From contig CAMDJM010000033.1 of NCBI GenBank assembly GCA_945900785.1, forward strand, positions 1-46,468: a DNA stretch of 46,468 bases, given 5' to 3'. Below the pieces are notes generated by a model. It saw nothing but the letters and a program-made list of their open reading frames with translations, was not told the origin of the DNA and ran no database searches. This document shows, one piece after another, positions 25,773 through 36,148 of the stretch. The position numbers and the translations under genes are program-made. The stretch is from Akkermansia muciniphila (GTDB lineage Bacteria; Verrucomicrobiota; Verrucomicrobiia; Verrucomicrobiales; V1-33). Every line of letters begins with the position of its first letter. The stretch's first letter is position 1.

Positions 25773-28700
25773 TTACCCATGGGAGCCCACCAAACGCTCG
25801 AAAAGCTGGTCCAGATAGTGGGGGGCGGTTTCGTTGAGGAAGAGCACCCCGGCGGCGTTGAAGTCTTCGCGTTTGGCATCCTCTCCGAAGTGCAGGAGGT
25901 CTTGGAAGGCGGTGGCGGATAGGATGAAGGAATGCAGGTGGATGCCGGGGTCGCCGAGGCGTTCCTCCAGCCGCTTGATTTCCTCATGGAACATGATCTT
26001 GGGATCATTCCAGCCTTCGGAGTGGCGGATGCCTTTGGGGTCGAGGAAGACGATGTGCTGGTTGTCGCCGTCAAGGAGCCAGAGGATGAAGTCGGGATAG
26101 AAGTTGCCGGCTTCGAAAAAGCCGATGCCTTTTTTGCTGCGGTTCCGGAGGACATAGAGTTCCCGGCCTTCGAAGAAATCACCGTGGCTGCCGTGCCATT
26201 TTTTGAGGGCTTCAAGGAACTCCCACTCACCTTTGTTCAATGCGGCCGGAGTGACCTGCACGGCAGCGCCGCCGGAGGTGAGGTGGAAGAGGGGTTTGTA
26301 GAGATGGCCATCCCAGGAGAACGACTCCACGCCCACACCCTTGAGCCGGCCTAGCGCGACATCCTCGGCCAAGGCCTGAAGCTGCTCGATAAGGGCTGTT
26401 TCGGTGGGGTCCACGCGGAACTGGTAGCCCTCCGAGTCTGGTAGGAGTAGGTCGAGGTTCGGATCGTCGGGTTCGAGGAAGACCACTTCGGAATGCTTCG
26501 CTTCCCACGCCTGTTGGTGGAATTTGTAGAACCGGTCGCAGTAGCCGGCGAGGAGGGCGGCGGCGATCTGCTGCCAGATGCGGAGGCGCTTCCCGAATTC
26601 CGTGAATTCCAACTGCTCCGGCGGAATCAGCAGGAAATACCAATCCTGATCGGTCAGTAGTTCCGGCAGGGCTTCGCGGGGCAGGGCCATGTTGTGCCAG
26701 CCGCGTTCGTTCTTGAGATCCTGAAGGCCAAGGTAGAGTTTTTCAGTGTCGAGGAAGGCGGTGTGCCGCCGGGTGAGAAATCCGCGTTGTTTTGCGCTTA
26801 CCACCGGTGCCGGCCCGCCGGCCCGTTGTGGTGCCATGGCTTCCAGCCGGGGATACCAATCCAAGGGCACAGGACGCTGTTTGAGGTGCTTCCGGACCGG
26901 GCTGAGGGTCAGGACGGGGTTGCCGCCGTTGCGGCGGTAATTGAGGCCTTCCTTGAGGCGGACGATCTTGAGTTTTTTGGAAGGGAGGTCCTTGAGGGTG
27001 GGAACGGGCTTGATACTGATAGGGGTCCACTCCTCGCCGGTTTTGATGCCCTCTTGATCGAGAATGCGGAGGAACTCCTCCATGAAATTCGCCTTCACGC
27101 CGAAGACCCCCAGCGTTTCCACGACGTGCAGGTAATCCGGGGCCTTCACGAGGTTGTTTTTGTGAAGCCAGGCGCTGCGTTTCAAGGTGGTTTGCCAGCC
27201 CTTGAGCCGGACGCCGCGTCCGAAGAGCTGGATAACCGTGGGGCCTTCCGTGACGCCCAGTTTCATCAGGCCGATGCTGGAAACCCGCCAACTGTTCCAA
27301 CCCTCGGTGAACTTCCGCGACCCGAGGAGCACATGCACCTTGGATGACTTGTCATTCAGGTTCCGGAACAGGCTGGCTCCGAAGTCCTGATCCTCCACCG
27401 CGATGAGGCCGGAGTGGCCGGCGCACCGGTCCGCCAGCTTCTTTTCCTCCCCCACATTGACCACGCCGAAGGGCTCCGCGCTGTTGCCGATGGCCAGGCT
27501 GAGTTCGCCAGCAGAGCTTTTCAAATTCCGCACATGCAGCTTGCCGCCGTTGGGAGCGTTGAAAACGATTTCGAGGATGTCTTTCCAAACCTCCTACGCC
27601 GTGAATTTGCGGCGGGTGGTGAGGTAATCATAAGCCCGGGCGAAGATTTGGTGACCACTGCGGCTGAGCAGGCCGTCTGTCCCGTTAAGGAGCTGGTCGA
27701 TACGCCGGATGGTCGTTGTTTGGTCTTTGATGAACCGGGCGAGGAATAACAACACGTCCGCGATATCACTTTCCTCCGCGTTCACCTTGCCGCCGAAAAA
27801 CACCCAGAGCGGTCGCTCGATTTGGAATTCCGCGAAGGCCGCCTGCTGGTCCAGCCAGAGCCGCAGTTGTTGGTAGAAATTGAGCACGGCGGCGGTCAGG
27901 TAGAGTTCCTGTTGGCCCTCGTCGTGGTTGTCACGCAGGTTGAAAATCCGAAAATCCTTCCCGTAGCCGTCGGCGTGGAAGAAGCTGTAGCTGTAATCGA
28001 AGAGAATACACTTCGCGTATTCCGACGCCCGGTCCGCATTCCCTGCCAGCGATTGGCTGAACGTGGCGCTGTATTCGAAACTGAATCCTGTTTCCGAGAG
28101 CTTTTTGCGGTGTTCCATCCACACGCTGTCGGATTTTACACCCCGGTGGCCTTCATCCACGAGCACCAGGTTACTCCCCTCAAAGGCATCCACCGCCACA
28201 GTCTTGTCCTTGGATTCGGTGCCGAGTTTGTTGATGTCGATGATCTCGATGGTCTGCTGCTGGAACATCAGGCCCTGCCCCGTCCGCACCGCGTCCTTGT
28301 CGAAGAGTTCCCCTTGGAGGCCGGAGAGCTGGAGTTCCTCCAAATGCTGCCTGCTCAGGCCTTCGTTGGGAGTCAGGAGGATGATCCGGTTCAGGTCCCG
28401 CAGTCGTCCGGCAGCTTCCGCGTAGTGCCGGTATTGCAGAATATTGGCGTGCAGGATCAGGCTTTTGCCGCTGCCGGTGGCCTGCCAGAAGGCCAGCTTC
28501 CGCAGGTCGTCCGCCGTCCATGGGGCCAGTTGGTCCGGTGGGTTGTTCCGCTGGTTCCAGCCATCCAGAAAGGCGTTCAGATCCTTCAGCAGACCATCCG
28601 CATCGCGGAACCAACGGTCGAGGTAAATCTCCGTGAAGAGCAGCGCGATGTATTGGAAAAACTTCCAGCGGACGGGCACTCCACGGGATTCCCGGTAATA

Positions 28701-29018
28701 GTTCAGCGCCCGGGTGTGGCGGACGATGTTGCCATCGTAATGCAGCAACACGGCATGGGGGAGATCCGGCCTTTCATAGGTCTGGTTGGTCAGGTGCCGG
28801 TGGAATTCCGTAAACCCTTCTGAATGAATCCGCTCAGCGTCAGGGTGACGGAACTCGGCATCACACAGGGCGGCGAGGTCTTTGGCATCGAAAAGGTGCA
28901 GCACCCATTCCTGGAGCACCAGTTTCTTCGCCAGAGGCAACGGCTGTGATGCCCCTGGGCCACTGCCACGGAGGCGTTTCGCTGGAGAGCTTGTAGGTGT
29001 TCGTGATTTTGCGCTCAT
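25773..29018 (-). pseudogene. type III-like restriction subunit Res (helicase-nuclease), interrupted by TAG
   Basis: A 1081-codon frame encoding a type III restriction-like helicase-nuclease, interrupted at codon 475 by TAG (27594-27596) with the frame unchanged on both sides. N-terminal lobe: WQATGSGKSLILHANI Walker A (about 175), LVLVDEGHRG DEGH box (about 284), SATFSQSL. After the stop: VHVLLGSRKFTEGWNSWRVS and QLFGRGVRLKG (motifs V-VI). The C-terminus has the nuclease signature FYPDFILWLL...FLDPKG, a PD-(D/E)xK site. The ATG at 29018 overlaps the DUF4276 stop (ATGA). Either the gene is inactivated, TAG is read through, or the base is a sequencing error. TAG also ends intact genes here (mfd), so general recoding is unlikely. 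Confidence 0.85.
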
Positions 29019-29656
29019 GGGGACCCTCCGGGTAAATCCTCCAGCGGAGCATCCCATTCGGCTGGGGTCCTGCCGCATTGAGTGAGGAGAAATTTGAAAT
29101 CTTTGACCAATTTACGGTAAGATCTGGAACGTGCATAAGCCAGATCAGGCTCAAGTCGGGCTGAAAATCTCGGCTGGTCTCCGGTCTCGCTGTAGCCAAA
29201 TTCCAATCCTAAATGTGATTCGAGGCGTCCCTTGGCATCACGGTAGGCTTCCGGATCGCCTTCGAAGGCAACCGCCCCATCCACCAAAGTTTCCGCAGAT
29301 GCCAGAAACCACGCCTCATATTCTCTAACGACAAACACAAGCCGGGAATATTCAAACCCCGTGGTCGAAGCCAAAACAGGGGAGATAGCGGTCGAGGCTT
29401 CAACCGCGCACAGATCGTCCGCATCTATGAGGATCAACATCCCGGACGCTCCTTCATTTCTAGCGTGGCCAGCAGCCTTCTCAAGACCCGGCCCCGGCAC
29501 CCAAAGGGTTCCTTCCCGTCTTAACAGTTGACTGGCCGGGTAGCGGCCCGGCTCCAGTAGAGGAACATCATACACCCCAAGCCGCCAGGCAATCCGGCGC
29601 AGCAACTCCGGAAAAGCCCTGACCTCTCCATACCCCTCAACAACTGGCTTGATCAT
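29015..29656 (-). CDS. DUF4276 protein (Toprim/OLD-like partner)
   Basis: A 213-residue protein starting MIKPVVEGYGEVRAFPELLR, the usual beginning of DUF4276 proteins, with an acidic VEG motif and a second acidic motif MLILIDADDLCAVE. These match the Toprim-like metal site seen in OLD-type nucleases, although the family's activity has not to my knowledge been settled. Members are regularly encoded next to an AAA ATPase of the ABC/OLD type, exactly as here: its ATG overlaps the ATPase stop (ATGA at 29653-29656) and its own stop overlaps the res start. Likely the effector of the ATPase module. The gene looks intact. Confidence 0.85.
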   Translation of the reverse strand: MIKPVVEGYGEVRAFPELLRRIAWRLGVYDVPLLEPGRYPASQLLRREGTLWVPGPGLEKAAGHARNEGASGMLILIDADDLCAVEASTAISPVLASTTGFEYSRLVFVVREYEAWFLASAETLVDGAVAFEGDPEAYRDAKGRLESHLGLEFGYSETGDQPRFSARLEPDLAYARSRSYRKLVKDFKFLLTQCGRTPAEWDAPLEDLPGGSP

Positions 29657-30837
29657 GGCAGCTTGGAAAAGAGTTCTGCCTGCTCGGGATTCACATTTTC
29701 GAATAGTGGTTCCGGCCTGAGGCCTTCTGTCCGCATCATTTCTCCTGCGCCCATCAGATGCTGTCGCAGGGATTCAGTTCCGGCAGCGCTTAATCCCAGC
29801 ACTTGCGTCACTCCTTTTTGCCACGTGACCACCCGGATGTTTTCGGGAGCGATCCACTTGGACTCCAATAGGTCGGGGCTGTGTGTCGTCACAATAATCT
29901 GAGTCCTGGACGAAAATCCCCGGATCAAATCCAACAAAATGGAGAGGGCTTCCGGGTGGATGGTTGCTTCCGGCTCCTCGATGGCGATGACCGCAGGCCG
30001 GTTGGTTTGCAGGAAGGTGCTTAGAATTCCCACCAGACGCATAGTGCCATCCGACATGGCGAAGGCCTCGTGCGTGATGGTTTCCTCCCCGGCATCCGTC
30101 TGCCACGCCTGGGTGAATTTCAGAGTCAGCCGATTCCCGTGCTTCACGGTGCTGACCTTGGTGACACCGGTGACCACTCCACTGAGCAGTTCACAAAGTC
30201 TCGCTTGGGCGCTTTCCGATAAATTCCGAAGCACGCTGGCTAAATTGCTGCCGTCTTTTTTCAGAGCAAGGCCCGCATCGGGCTCCTGAAGCTCTTGGAT
30301 GCGTCGGGGCTCAATGGAAAACACCCGGATGCCTTCCGCCAGTTTGACCACTGGTTGGAATTCGGCCGTTCCTCCCAGCAGCGGAAGCAACAAAGCCTCC
30401 CCGGTAACCCTCGGTGCCACCCCTTTTAGGGAAACTTTCGCGTCATTGCCGGAACGGTCAAAGCTGGCCGTTCCTGCCGAGCATTGCTCCCGGACCACCT
30501 CGAACTGGTAATCCGGCTTGGCTTTGATCTCGAACGCATACCAGCCTTCCGTGCCATCCGGCAGAGTGAAGTCCATGCGGAGACCGAAGTTGCCCGGGCG
30601 GCTGCGGGAACCGGTGCGGTAACGCACCGTTTCAATCCCCCCGTGTTGTTCAAAAACGGACGCCAGCGGCATCGTCATGCAGGACGCCATAAACTCCAGT
30701 GCGGCCAGCACGTTGCTCTTTCCAGCTCCGTTCTTACCCACAATAAACACCGGGTTGGTGAGGGCGATATCAGCCCATAGCAGGCTTCGAAACCGCTTGA
30801 TGCGAAGGTTTCTAATGGGTTGGAAGGGTGAAATCAT
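29653..30837 (-). CDS. ABC/OLD-type AAA ATPase paired with DUF4276
   Basis: A 394-residue SMC/ABC-like ATPase. Walker A is VFIVGKNGAGKSNVLAALEF near residue 32, the signature-like motif FAMSDGTMRLVGIL lies near 264, Walker B is VIAIEEPEATIHP near 286, and a His switch follows (IIVTTHSPDLLES). This is the arrangement of AAA_15/AAA_21 ATPases that sense nucleic acid or damage and gate a partner effector, as in OLD and Gabija-like systems. The partner here should be the DUF4276 protein, translationally coupled downstream. It begins 116 bases after the methyltransferase, behind a strong hairpin. Intact. Confidence 0.9.
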   Translation of the reverse strand: MISPFQPIRNLRIKRFRSLLWADIALTNPVFIVGKNGAGKSNVLAALEFMASCMTMPLASVFEQHGGIETVRYRTGSRSRPGNFGLRMDFTLPDGTEGWYAFEIKAKPDYQFEVVREQCSAGTASFDRSGNDAKVSLKGVAPRVTGEALLLPLLGGTAEFQPVVKLAEGIRVFSIEPRRIQELQEPDAGLALKKDGSNLASVLRNLSESAQARLCELLSGVVTGVTKVSTVKHGNRLTLKFTQAWQTDAGEETITHEAFAMSDGTMRLVGILSTFLQTNRPAVIAIEEPEATIHPEALSILLDLIRGFSSRTQIIVTTHSPDLLESKWIAPENIRVVTWQKGVTQVLGLSAAGTESLRQHLMGAGEMMRTEGLRPEPLFENVNPEQAELFSKLP

Positions 30838-30871
30838 GGTAGAGAGTCCTAGGGTTTGAGGGGCATTCCCG

Positions 30872-30898
30872 CAGTTGTTGCATTATTTGCAACAACTG
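30872..30898. promoter_or_regulatory. perfect hairpin between mod and the ATPase gene
   Basis: CAGTTGTTGCA and TGCAACAACTG form an 11-base perfect inverted repeat with a 5-base loop, midway between the mod stop and the ATPase start. No U-run follows in the direction of transcription. It could be an operator, an attenuator that lowers expression of the ATPase/DUF4276/res part, or an RNA processing site. Confidence 0.65.
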
Positions 30899-30953
30899 GC
30901 CTGAGGTGACAAAGGAAAGTGATGGAAATTGTTGCCTGTCAGGGTAAATGGGA

Positions 30954-33900
30954 TCAATCTGCGAACATCAGTCGGGGGAATTCCTCGTCGATGAGGCGGA
31001 CTTTCCAAGTTTGGTCGGGGCGGCGGAGGTTGTCGAGGTGGTGGTCGCCGTTGACGTAGATCAGGGCGTATTCGCCGTCGGGGACGCTGACTTTGAGTTT
31101 TTGGCACCAGGCGTTCAGGGCGGGGCTGTCCACGGCGTCGGGGCCGGTGAGTTTCCGCCAGAGGATGAGGACTTTTTCGCCCTGGGGGTTGGTGCCTTCC
31201 ACCCAGAGGACGCCGCCGCTGCGGGCCTGGCTGGTGACGGTGAGGCCGAGGAGCCAGTTGAAGGTTTCCACCAGGTCCACGTTTACCGGGCGGGTCTCGC
31301 CGGCGGTGCCGGTGGCCACGTCCAGGGTGTAGCTCCAGGGATCCGTGAAGGCGGCGGTGCTGAGGAGGCTGGCGCTGCCGGCGCTTTCCAGATCCAGCAT
31401 GTAGCCCAGGCGGTAATCCTCGGCGGCGTCCGGGTGGGTCAGGTCCAGCTCGTCCAAGGTGGTCTGCTGCTCCGGGCTGCGGTGCAGACGCAGGTTGTTC
31501 AGGGTGTCCTCGTAGCTCTCCAGCCGCAGGACTTTGAAGCAATGGCTCACCCCGCTGTCCCGGCTGACGGGTTTCCCGTCTTTCCAGTCCTTGGCGTAGA
31601 TCACTTTCTTCAAGCGCGGCACCAGCACGGTGTCGAAGTGCTCGCCCATCTCCACCAAAATGTAAACGCCGGTTCCCGCCGTCCTCGCGGTTCAGGTTGA
31701 TCACGGCGTGGCCGGTCGTGCCGGAGCCGGCGAAGAAGTCGAGGATGGTATCCCCGTCCTTCAAGTTAAGAACCTGAAGCGAATCCGTGACGGCAAAGAT
31801 AGACTTCGGAAACGCAAACAGCCGGTCGGAGGTAAACATTTCAGAAAGCAAGTTGGTGCCGTGAGAACCCGCTGCGTAGCGGGCGTCTCCCCACCAAGTC
31901 CCCGGCAGTGTCCCCGACATATCAGGATAATTCCTGCACATCACTTGCGTTTCGTTGCCACGAACCACCGATTTGATGTATCCGGGATTACTTTTCACCC
32001 GGTCCACGCCCCATTTCCAGACCCGCTCGGTGGAATGGTCATCTACCGGCCACACCACCGTTTCGTTGGCTAAGGGCTTCTCCTTCGCCTCCCACCGTTC
32101 CGATTCATCGTCCCATTCCATCAAAGGAATGCGGGCAAGCCCTTCGCTGACATAGATAGGATAGAATTGTTTCAGCCGGTCTTGTCGCTGGGAGTCCGTT
32201 CCTGTTTTTCGGAAGTTTTCCCAGACGTAACGCTCACCCTCTTCATCAACCTGATCGTATCGTTGCTCCTGCTTCTCTGAGCGTCCTAGCCGACCAACCG
32301 TTTTAAAGGCATCTGAGGATGCGTAAAAAAGTCCATACTCATGGGTGATACGGAAGCCCTTTAGAGTGGATCGACCTTGAGGGTTATTTCGAATAGGGAC
32401 CGTTCCAAGTCGATTACTGTCCCCAAAAGTTTGGTCCAATAAATGAGTCAGCCGAGATACCTCAGCATCGTCAATCGTCACACAAATTGCCCCCTTTGGC
32501 GAAAGGTATTTGCGTGCCTCCAACAGACCCTGCTCGATCATCGTAAGCCAAGTGGAGTGTAAAAAGCTGTTTTTGTATATGATCTCTGAGGCAGAGGTGT
32601 TGTAGGGAGGATCAATGTAGATAGAGGGTATTCCACCGTGATACTTCCGACCTAGAAAACGCAATCCATTGGAGTTTTCCGCTTTGGCAACAAATCCGTC
32701 GATGCTCGTTCCCGCAACTTGAGCTATGAATTGGCGGGTGGGAGAACCTGAAAACCACCGAGTATCCACCGACAGGCTCCGGTTCTCCTTCAAAAACTCC
32801 ACCGTGAGGGGCTTTGAGTAGCCGGTCCGGCCGAGGTCTCCTTTGATCTCGTCGATGGCCATGAGGCGGACCCATTCCTCGCGTTGGGCGTCGCAGACGG
32901 CGATGGCGGGGTAGAGGTCTTCCGGGAGGCGGTCGAGGGTGACGACGTAGTCGCAGGCGGTGACGAATTTCTTTTTGAGCCAGAGTTTTTTCTGGAAGTC
33001 CTCGATCTGGGCGAGGAAGCGGATGACCTTGTGGGCGATGGCGCGGAGGGCCTTCAGCCGGGCGCGGAGGGCGGTCCAGGAGGGTTCCGGGGCGTCGTCG
33101 AGGTCATCGAGGTGGACGACTTCGTTTTTGATGAAGAAGTCCAGCTCCCGGCGGAGGAAGCCGCCGAGGTCCTTGTGGACGAAATAATCAAAGGTGTTCC
33201 GGGCGGTGTAGTCGGCGAGGTGTTTGTCGAGGAGGGTGCGGTCCTTTTTCTTTTCGGTGGGGCGCTTGGCGGCGAGTTCGAGGAAGGGGCCTTTGGCGCA
33301 TTCCGTCAGGATGCGGGCGGAGGCGTCGGCATTGAGGTCGGCCTGTTTCTGGTCCTTGGCGGCGGGGGCGTAGGTGAAGCCCAGCGTGAGGTGGGGCGCG
33401 CCATCGGCCGCCGGCTCAGGGGCGAGGACGCTGTGGAAGATGAAGCGGCGTTCCTTGCCGGCGGCGGGCTTGTTGTTGTCCTTCTCGGTATCGGCCTCGG
33501 TGAGCTTGAAGGTGACGCGGGGGCGGAGGTCGGGGGCATCGCCAATGGGCGGGGGGCCGAGGCGGAAGGTGTAGTCGCGGAAGTTTTCGGCGGACTTGAT
33601 GTAGAACTGGTCGGCATTGGCCCAGTGGAGTTTCACCTCCTCGCCTTCGTAGGGGATGGCGTAGGTGTCGGCCTTGTAGCGGCGGAGGGAGAGGAAGTCG
33701 CCGTCCTTGTAGTAGCGGGAGAAGAATGTGGTGAGGAGGGAGAAGATGTCATCCCGCAGGGCACCCGCCTCCTGCCCGGCGGTGCCAAGTGCGGCGAGTT
33801 TGTCGCGGAGTTCCTTTACCTTTTTGTTGGAGTCGATGACGTGGTCATCCACGGCGAGGGCCTGAAGGTCGGCGATGGTCTTCGCCAGCTCCGCCCGCAG

Positions 33901-34092
33901 GGGAGCCCCGGCATCCGCCCCGGCCTGCCCGAGGATGGTTTCCACCTGGACTTCGAGGGAGTCGAGGAACCGGGCGATCTCCGCGCGGCGGGCATTGAGG
34001 ATGCGGTAGATGCCGAAGTCGAGTTCCGCCGCGGCATCGAGCTGGAAGAGATCGGCGAGCTTGGCGCGGAGTTTGGTGAAGGCGGGGGACAT
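30954..34092 (-). pseudogene. large beta-class adenine DNA methyltransferase (Mod), frameshifted
   Basis: A Mod-type methyltransferase of about 1045 residues once corrected. An N-terminal helical region of about 400 residues (FTKLRAKLADLFQLDAAAEL) precedes the catalytic part, with IYIDPPYNTSASEIIYKN near residue 492 and the SAM site ILDFFAGSGTTGHAV near 787; DPPY before FxGxG marks the beta class. At 31664-31666 the minus strand reads TTT where TT restores the expected GNRRYILVEMGEHFD; past it the conserved frame continues to 30954, while the uncorrected frame runs into proline/arginine-rich nonsense to 30883. The lesion removes the last 235 residues, probably target recognition and Res contact. 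It is the first gene of the mod/ATPase/DUF4276/res operon. Confidence 0.88.
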
Positions 34093-34290
34093 GCGGAAAG
34101 GATGAATTATGAAGGATGAATTATGAAATGGGGGAGCTTAGGGGCTGGACTTTTCCGACTTAAGTAGGAGATCGTTTATTTTTAGTGAGTTGCGTGGAAT
34201 TGCCGTTTTCCACTCAAGTAAGATTGCGTTAAATCGAACCCTGTTTTGAAGTTGGAACCATGAATGGGGCGGTCTTGTTAAAATGGGGAA

Positions 34291-34362
34291 GTTCTCTGTT
34301 TGTTTTATTATCGCGGACGGGATTTTATTATTTTCTAGGTTTTCCGATGGGATTTTATTACG
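34291..34362. repeat. fic-flanking repeat, copy 1 (downstream side)
   Basis: A 72-base copy starting GTTCTCTGTT and containing TTTATTA boxes at 34304-34310, 34324-34330 and 34354-34360, i.e. spacings of 20 and 30. It matches copy 2 at 35921 in start, box spacing and the TTATCGCG segment. The fic stop codon is formed by the repeat itself (CCG-TAA-TAA on the minus strand). It lies about 200 bases upstream of the mod start. Confidence 0.8.
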
Positions 34363-35899
34363 GATCTGCACCGGGGTCGGGCATGTGTTCGGCGTAGGCG
34401 GTGCGGATGGCTTCTTCCAAGCCGTCTATTTCCTCCGGGGTGAGTAGTTCAAAATGAGGCAACGAGCGTTTTTTCTTCGAGAGGCGGCCATGGTTTTGGA
34501 GGGCGAGTTTCAGGAAGAGATTGGCGTGGGGTTCCGGCAGGTCCACGACGTCGCGCATGGCGGCGCGGGCTACGTCGTAGCAGCGCAGGAAGGCCAGCTC
34601 GCGGGGGAGTTCCTTCTCGATGGTCTCCGCGACGAAGGAGTAGAGCGCTTCGGCCATGACGGTGCAGTCGATGTAACGGAAGTGGTTCACCGTTTCGTTG
34701 GTCACCGTCATTTCGTGCATCTCGGTGAGGGTGTATTCCGACACCTTTTTGAGGGGTTTCGAGAAGGCTTCCAAACTGGCGTCATAATCCTTCTGTCGGT
34801 TCAGCATGACCGCAGAGACGGGGAAAATGACACCGGGAGGACCGAACTTCCGGCGGGCCAAAACGTGATGGATGAGAAAACGGTGGATGCGCCCGTTCCC
34901 ATCAATGAAGGGGTGGAAAAAGACGAACTGATACGCGACGATGGCAGCGGCGGCGACGGGGGGAATGAGGCTATTGGTAGCCAATCGCTTGGAAACGGCA
35001 GCCCATTCCTCCATGAGGAAGCCGAGGTCCACCTCTCCGGCTTTGGGTGGCACCAGATGAACTTCTTCGACGCCCGGTCCCAAGGTCCGACCCACGAAGT
35101 TTTGGACCGCGCGGTAGGTTTTGGAGGCGTAACGCGGATCCACGATAGCTTGCTGGAGATCACAAAGCGCCTCCTCACCGAAGTAATCCTTGTCGCCGGC
35201 GGCGCGGAGTAGGGCCACAAAGCGTCCGGTGCGGGTTTCGTCCGGCACTTCATGTTCAATGGCGTAGGAGGACTTGGTTTCTTTGGAGTAGAGCCAGGAG
35301 AGTGCCCGCTCGTATAGCTCCGGTGGGTATTGGGCCAGAGTTTCCCGGCATTTTTGCGCAAGCCCGGCGGTCCCCCACTCCACCAACCGCTTGGAACGGC
35401 GAAGCATCGGGGAAAAATCATAATCACCGATCAAGTTGTCATTGATACGATATCTTGGGTAACGGGCAGAAGGGGCAGGATAGTAAATTTTGGGATCTGC
35501 AAGAGGAACGTAATTCCCCATGGTAAGGTCGGAGAGGGGCAGTTTCTGGTCTGTGAATTTCTCCCAGAGAAACCAGAGGCGGCGGGCGGTCGCTCCAGTC
35601 GGGGTAGCGCGGATGTAATGCACCACTTCATCGGCAGGAATCCGGGGCAGAATGGCCCGGAGGAGTTCCAAGTGGAGGCCTTCGCGTTTCAGGGCAAAGG
35701 CCAGATGGTCAGCGACGGTATCAAGCTGAAGGGCGCTCCATGGGTAAATTTCCTGGGTTCTTCCATCGGCTTGTTCGATGGTTTTGCGCTGACCGGGCTC
35801 TGCCATGTAGGATTCGACATGGTGGGGCATGACTTTGACCTTGAACTGATCTACCAGCCAAGTGTAGCCAATGGGGTGGTAGGTCTTGTCGGAGGCCAT
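34358..35899 (-). CDS. Fic family protein (AMP-transferase type)
   Basis: A 513-residue Fic-domain protein. The active-site motif FFHPFIDGNGRIHRFLIHHV near residue 328 matches HPFxxGNGRxxR fully, so adenylylation or another nucleotide transfer is expected. An N-terminal segment KSSYAIEHEV around residue 213 resembles the inhibitory S/TxxxE helix of class II Fic proteins, suggesting autoinhibition. The first 200 residues and the C-terminal 120 (including a possible helical DNA- or protein-binding tail, LPHFELLTPEEIDGLEEAI) have no recognised role. The gene sits between helicase and mod, bracketed by periodic repeats, and its stop lies in the second repeat. It is intact while helicase, mod and res are broken. 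Confidence 0.92.
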   Translation of the reverse strand: MASDKTYHPIGYTWLVDQFKVKVMPHHVESYMAEPGQRKTIEQADGRTQEIYPWSALQLDTVADHLAFALKREGLHLELLRAILPRIPADEVVHYIRATPTGATARRLWFLWEKFTDQKLPLSDLTMGNYVPLADPKIYYPAPSARYPRYRINDNLIGDYDFSPMLRRSKRLVEWGTAGLAQKCRETLAQYPPELYERALSWLYSKETKSSYAIEHEVPDETRTGRFVALLRAAGDKDYFGEEALCDLQQAIVDPRYASKTYRAVQNFVGRTLGPGVEEVHLVPPKAGEVDLGFLMEEWAAVSKRLATNSLIPPVAAAAIVAYQFVFFHPFIDGNGRIHRFLIHHVLARRKFGPPGVIFPVSAVMLNRQKDYDASLEAFSKPLKKVSEYTLTEMHEMTVTNETVNHFRYIDCTVMAEALYSFVAETIEKELPRELAFLRCYDVARAAMRDVVDLPEPHANLFLKLALQNHGRLSKKKRSLPHFELLTPEEIDGLEEAIRTAYAEHMPDPGADP

Positions 35900-35920
35900 G
35901 GATTTTGTTTTCCGGAGACC

Positions 35921-36060
35921 GTTCTCTGTTCATTTTATTATCGCGACCGGAATTTTATTATTTCCGGCTTTTTCCGGCTTGGATTTATTACGGCTGCGGG
36001 AAATTTATTATTTTCCGGGTTTTCCGACGCTGTTTTATTACGACTCGGGGGGCTTATTCC
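35921..36060. repeat. fic-flanking periodic TTTATTA array, copy 2 (upstream side)
   Basis: TTTATTA boxes end at 35940, 35960, 35990, 36010 and 36040, an exact alternation of 20 and 30 bases (50-base period), with G/C-rich spacers such as TTTCCGG and TTTTCCG. A degenerate continuation (GGCTTATTCC, then AATTTCCGGG) follows at 36051-36070. The first 72 bases correspond to copy 1 at 34291, including the GTTCTCTGTT start. It occupies most of the gap between the helicase stop and the fic start, on the promoter side of fic. The 10-bp multiples put all boxes on nearly the same helical face. Confidence 0.85.
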
Positions 36061-36148
36061 AATTTCCGGGCGTTTTTTAGAATAAGGCGGGGCGCTATTT
36101 CAATTCCAGGTGCCATTTTGAAAACCGGGGCAGACGAGACGCTGGTTT

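Noticed and set aside
30883..31661. Proline/arginine-rich C-terminus of the uncorrected mod frame
   Set aside because: This is out-of-frame reading after the one-base insertion; the conserved sequence continues in the neighbouring frame to 30954.
32884..34119. Plus-strand open frame (411 codons) opposite the N-terminal part of mod
   Set aside because: Same antisense effect, with a strongly skewed Gly/Glu/Val composition and no recognisable motif.
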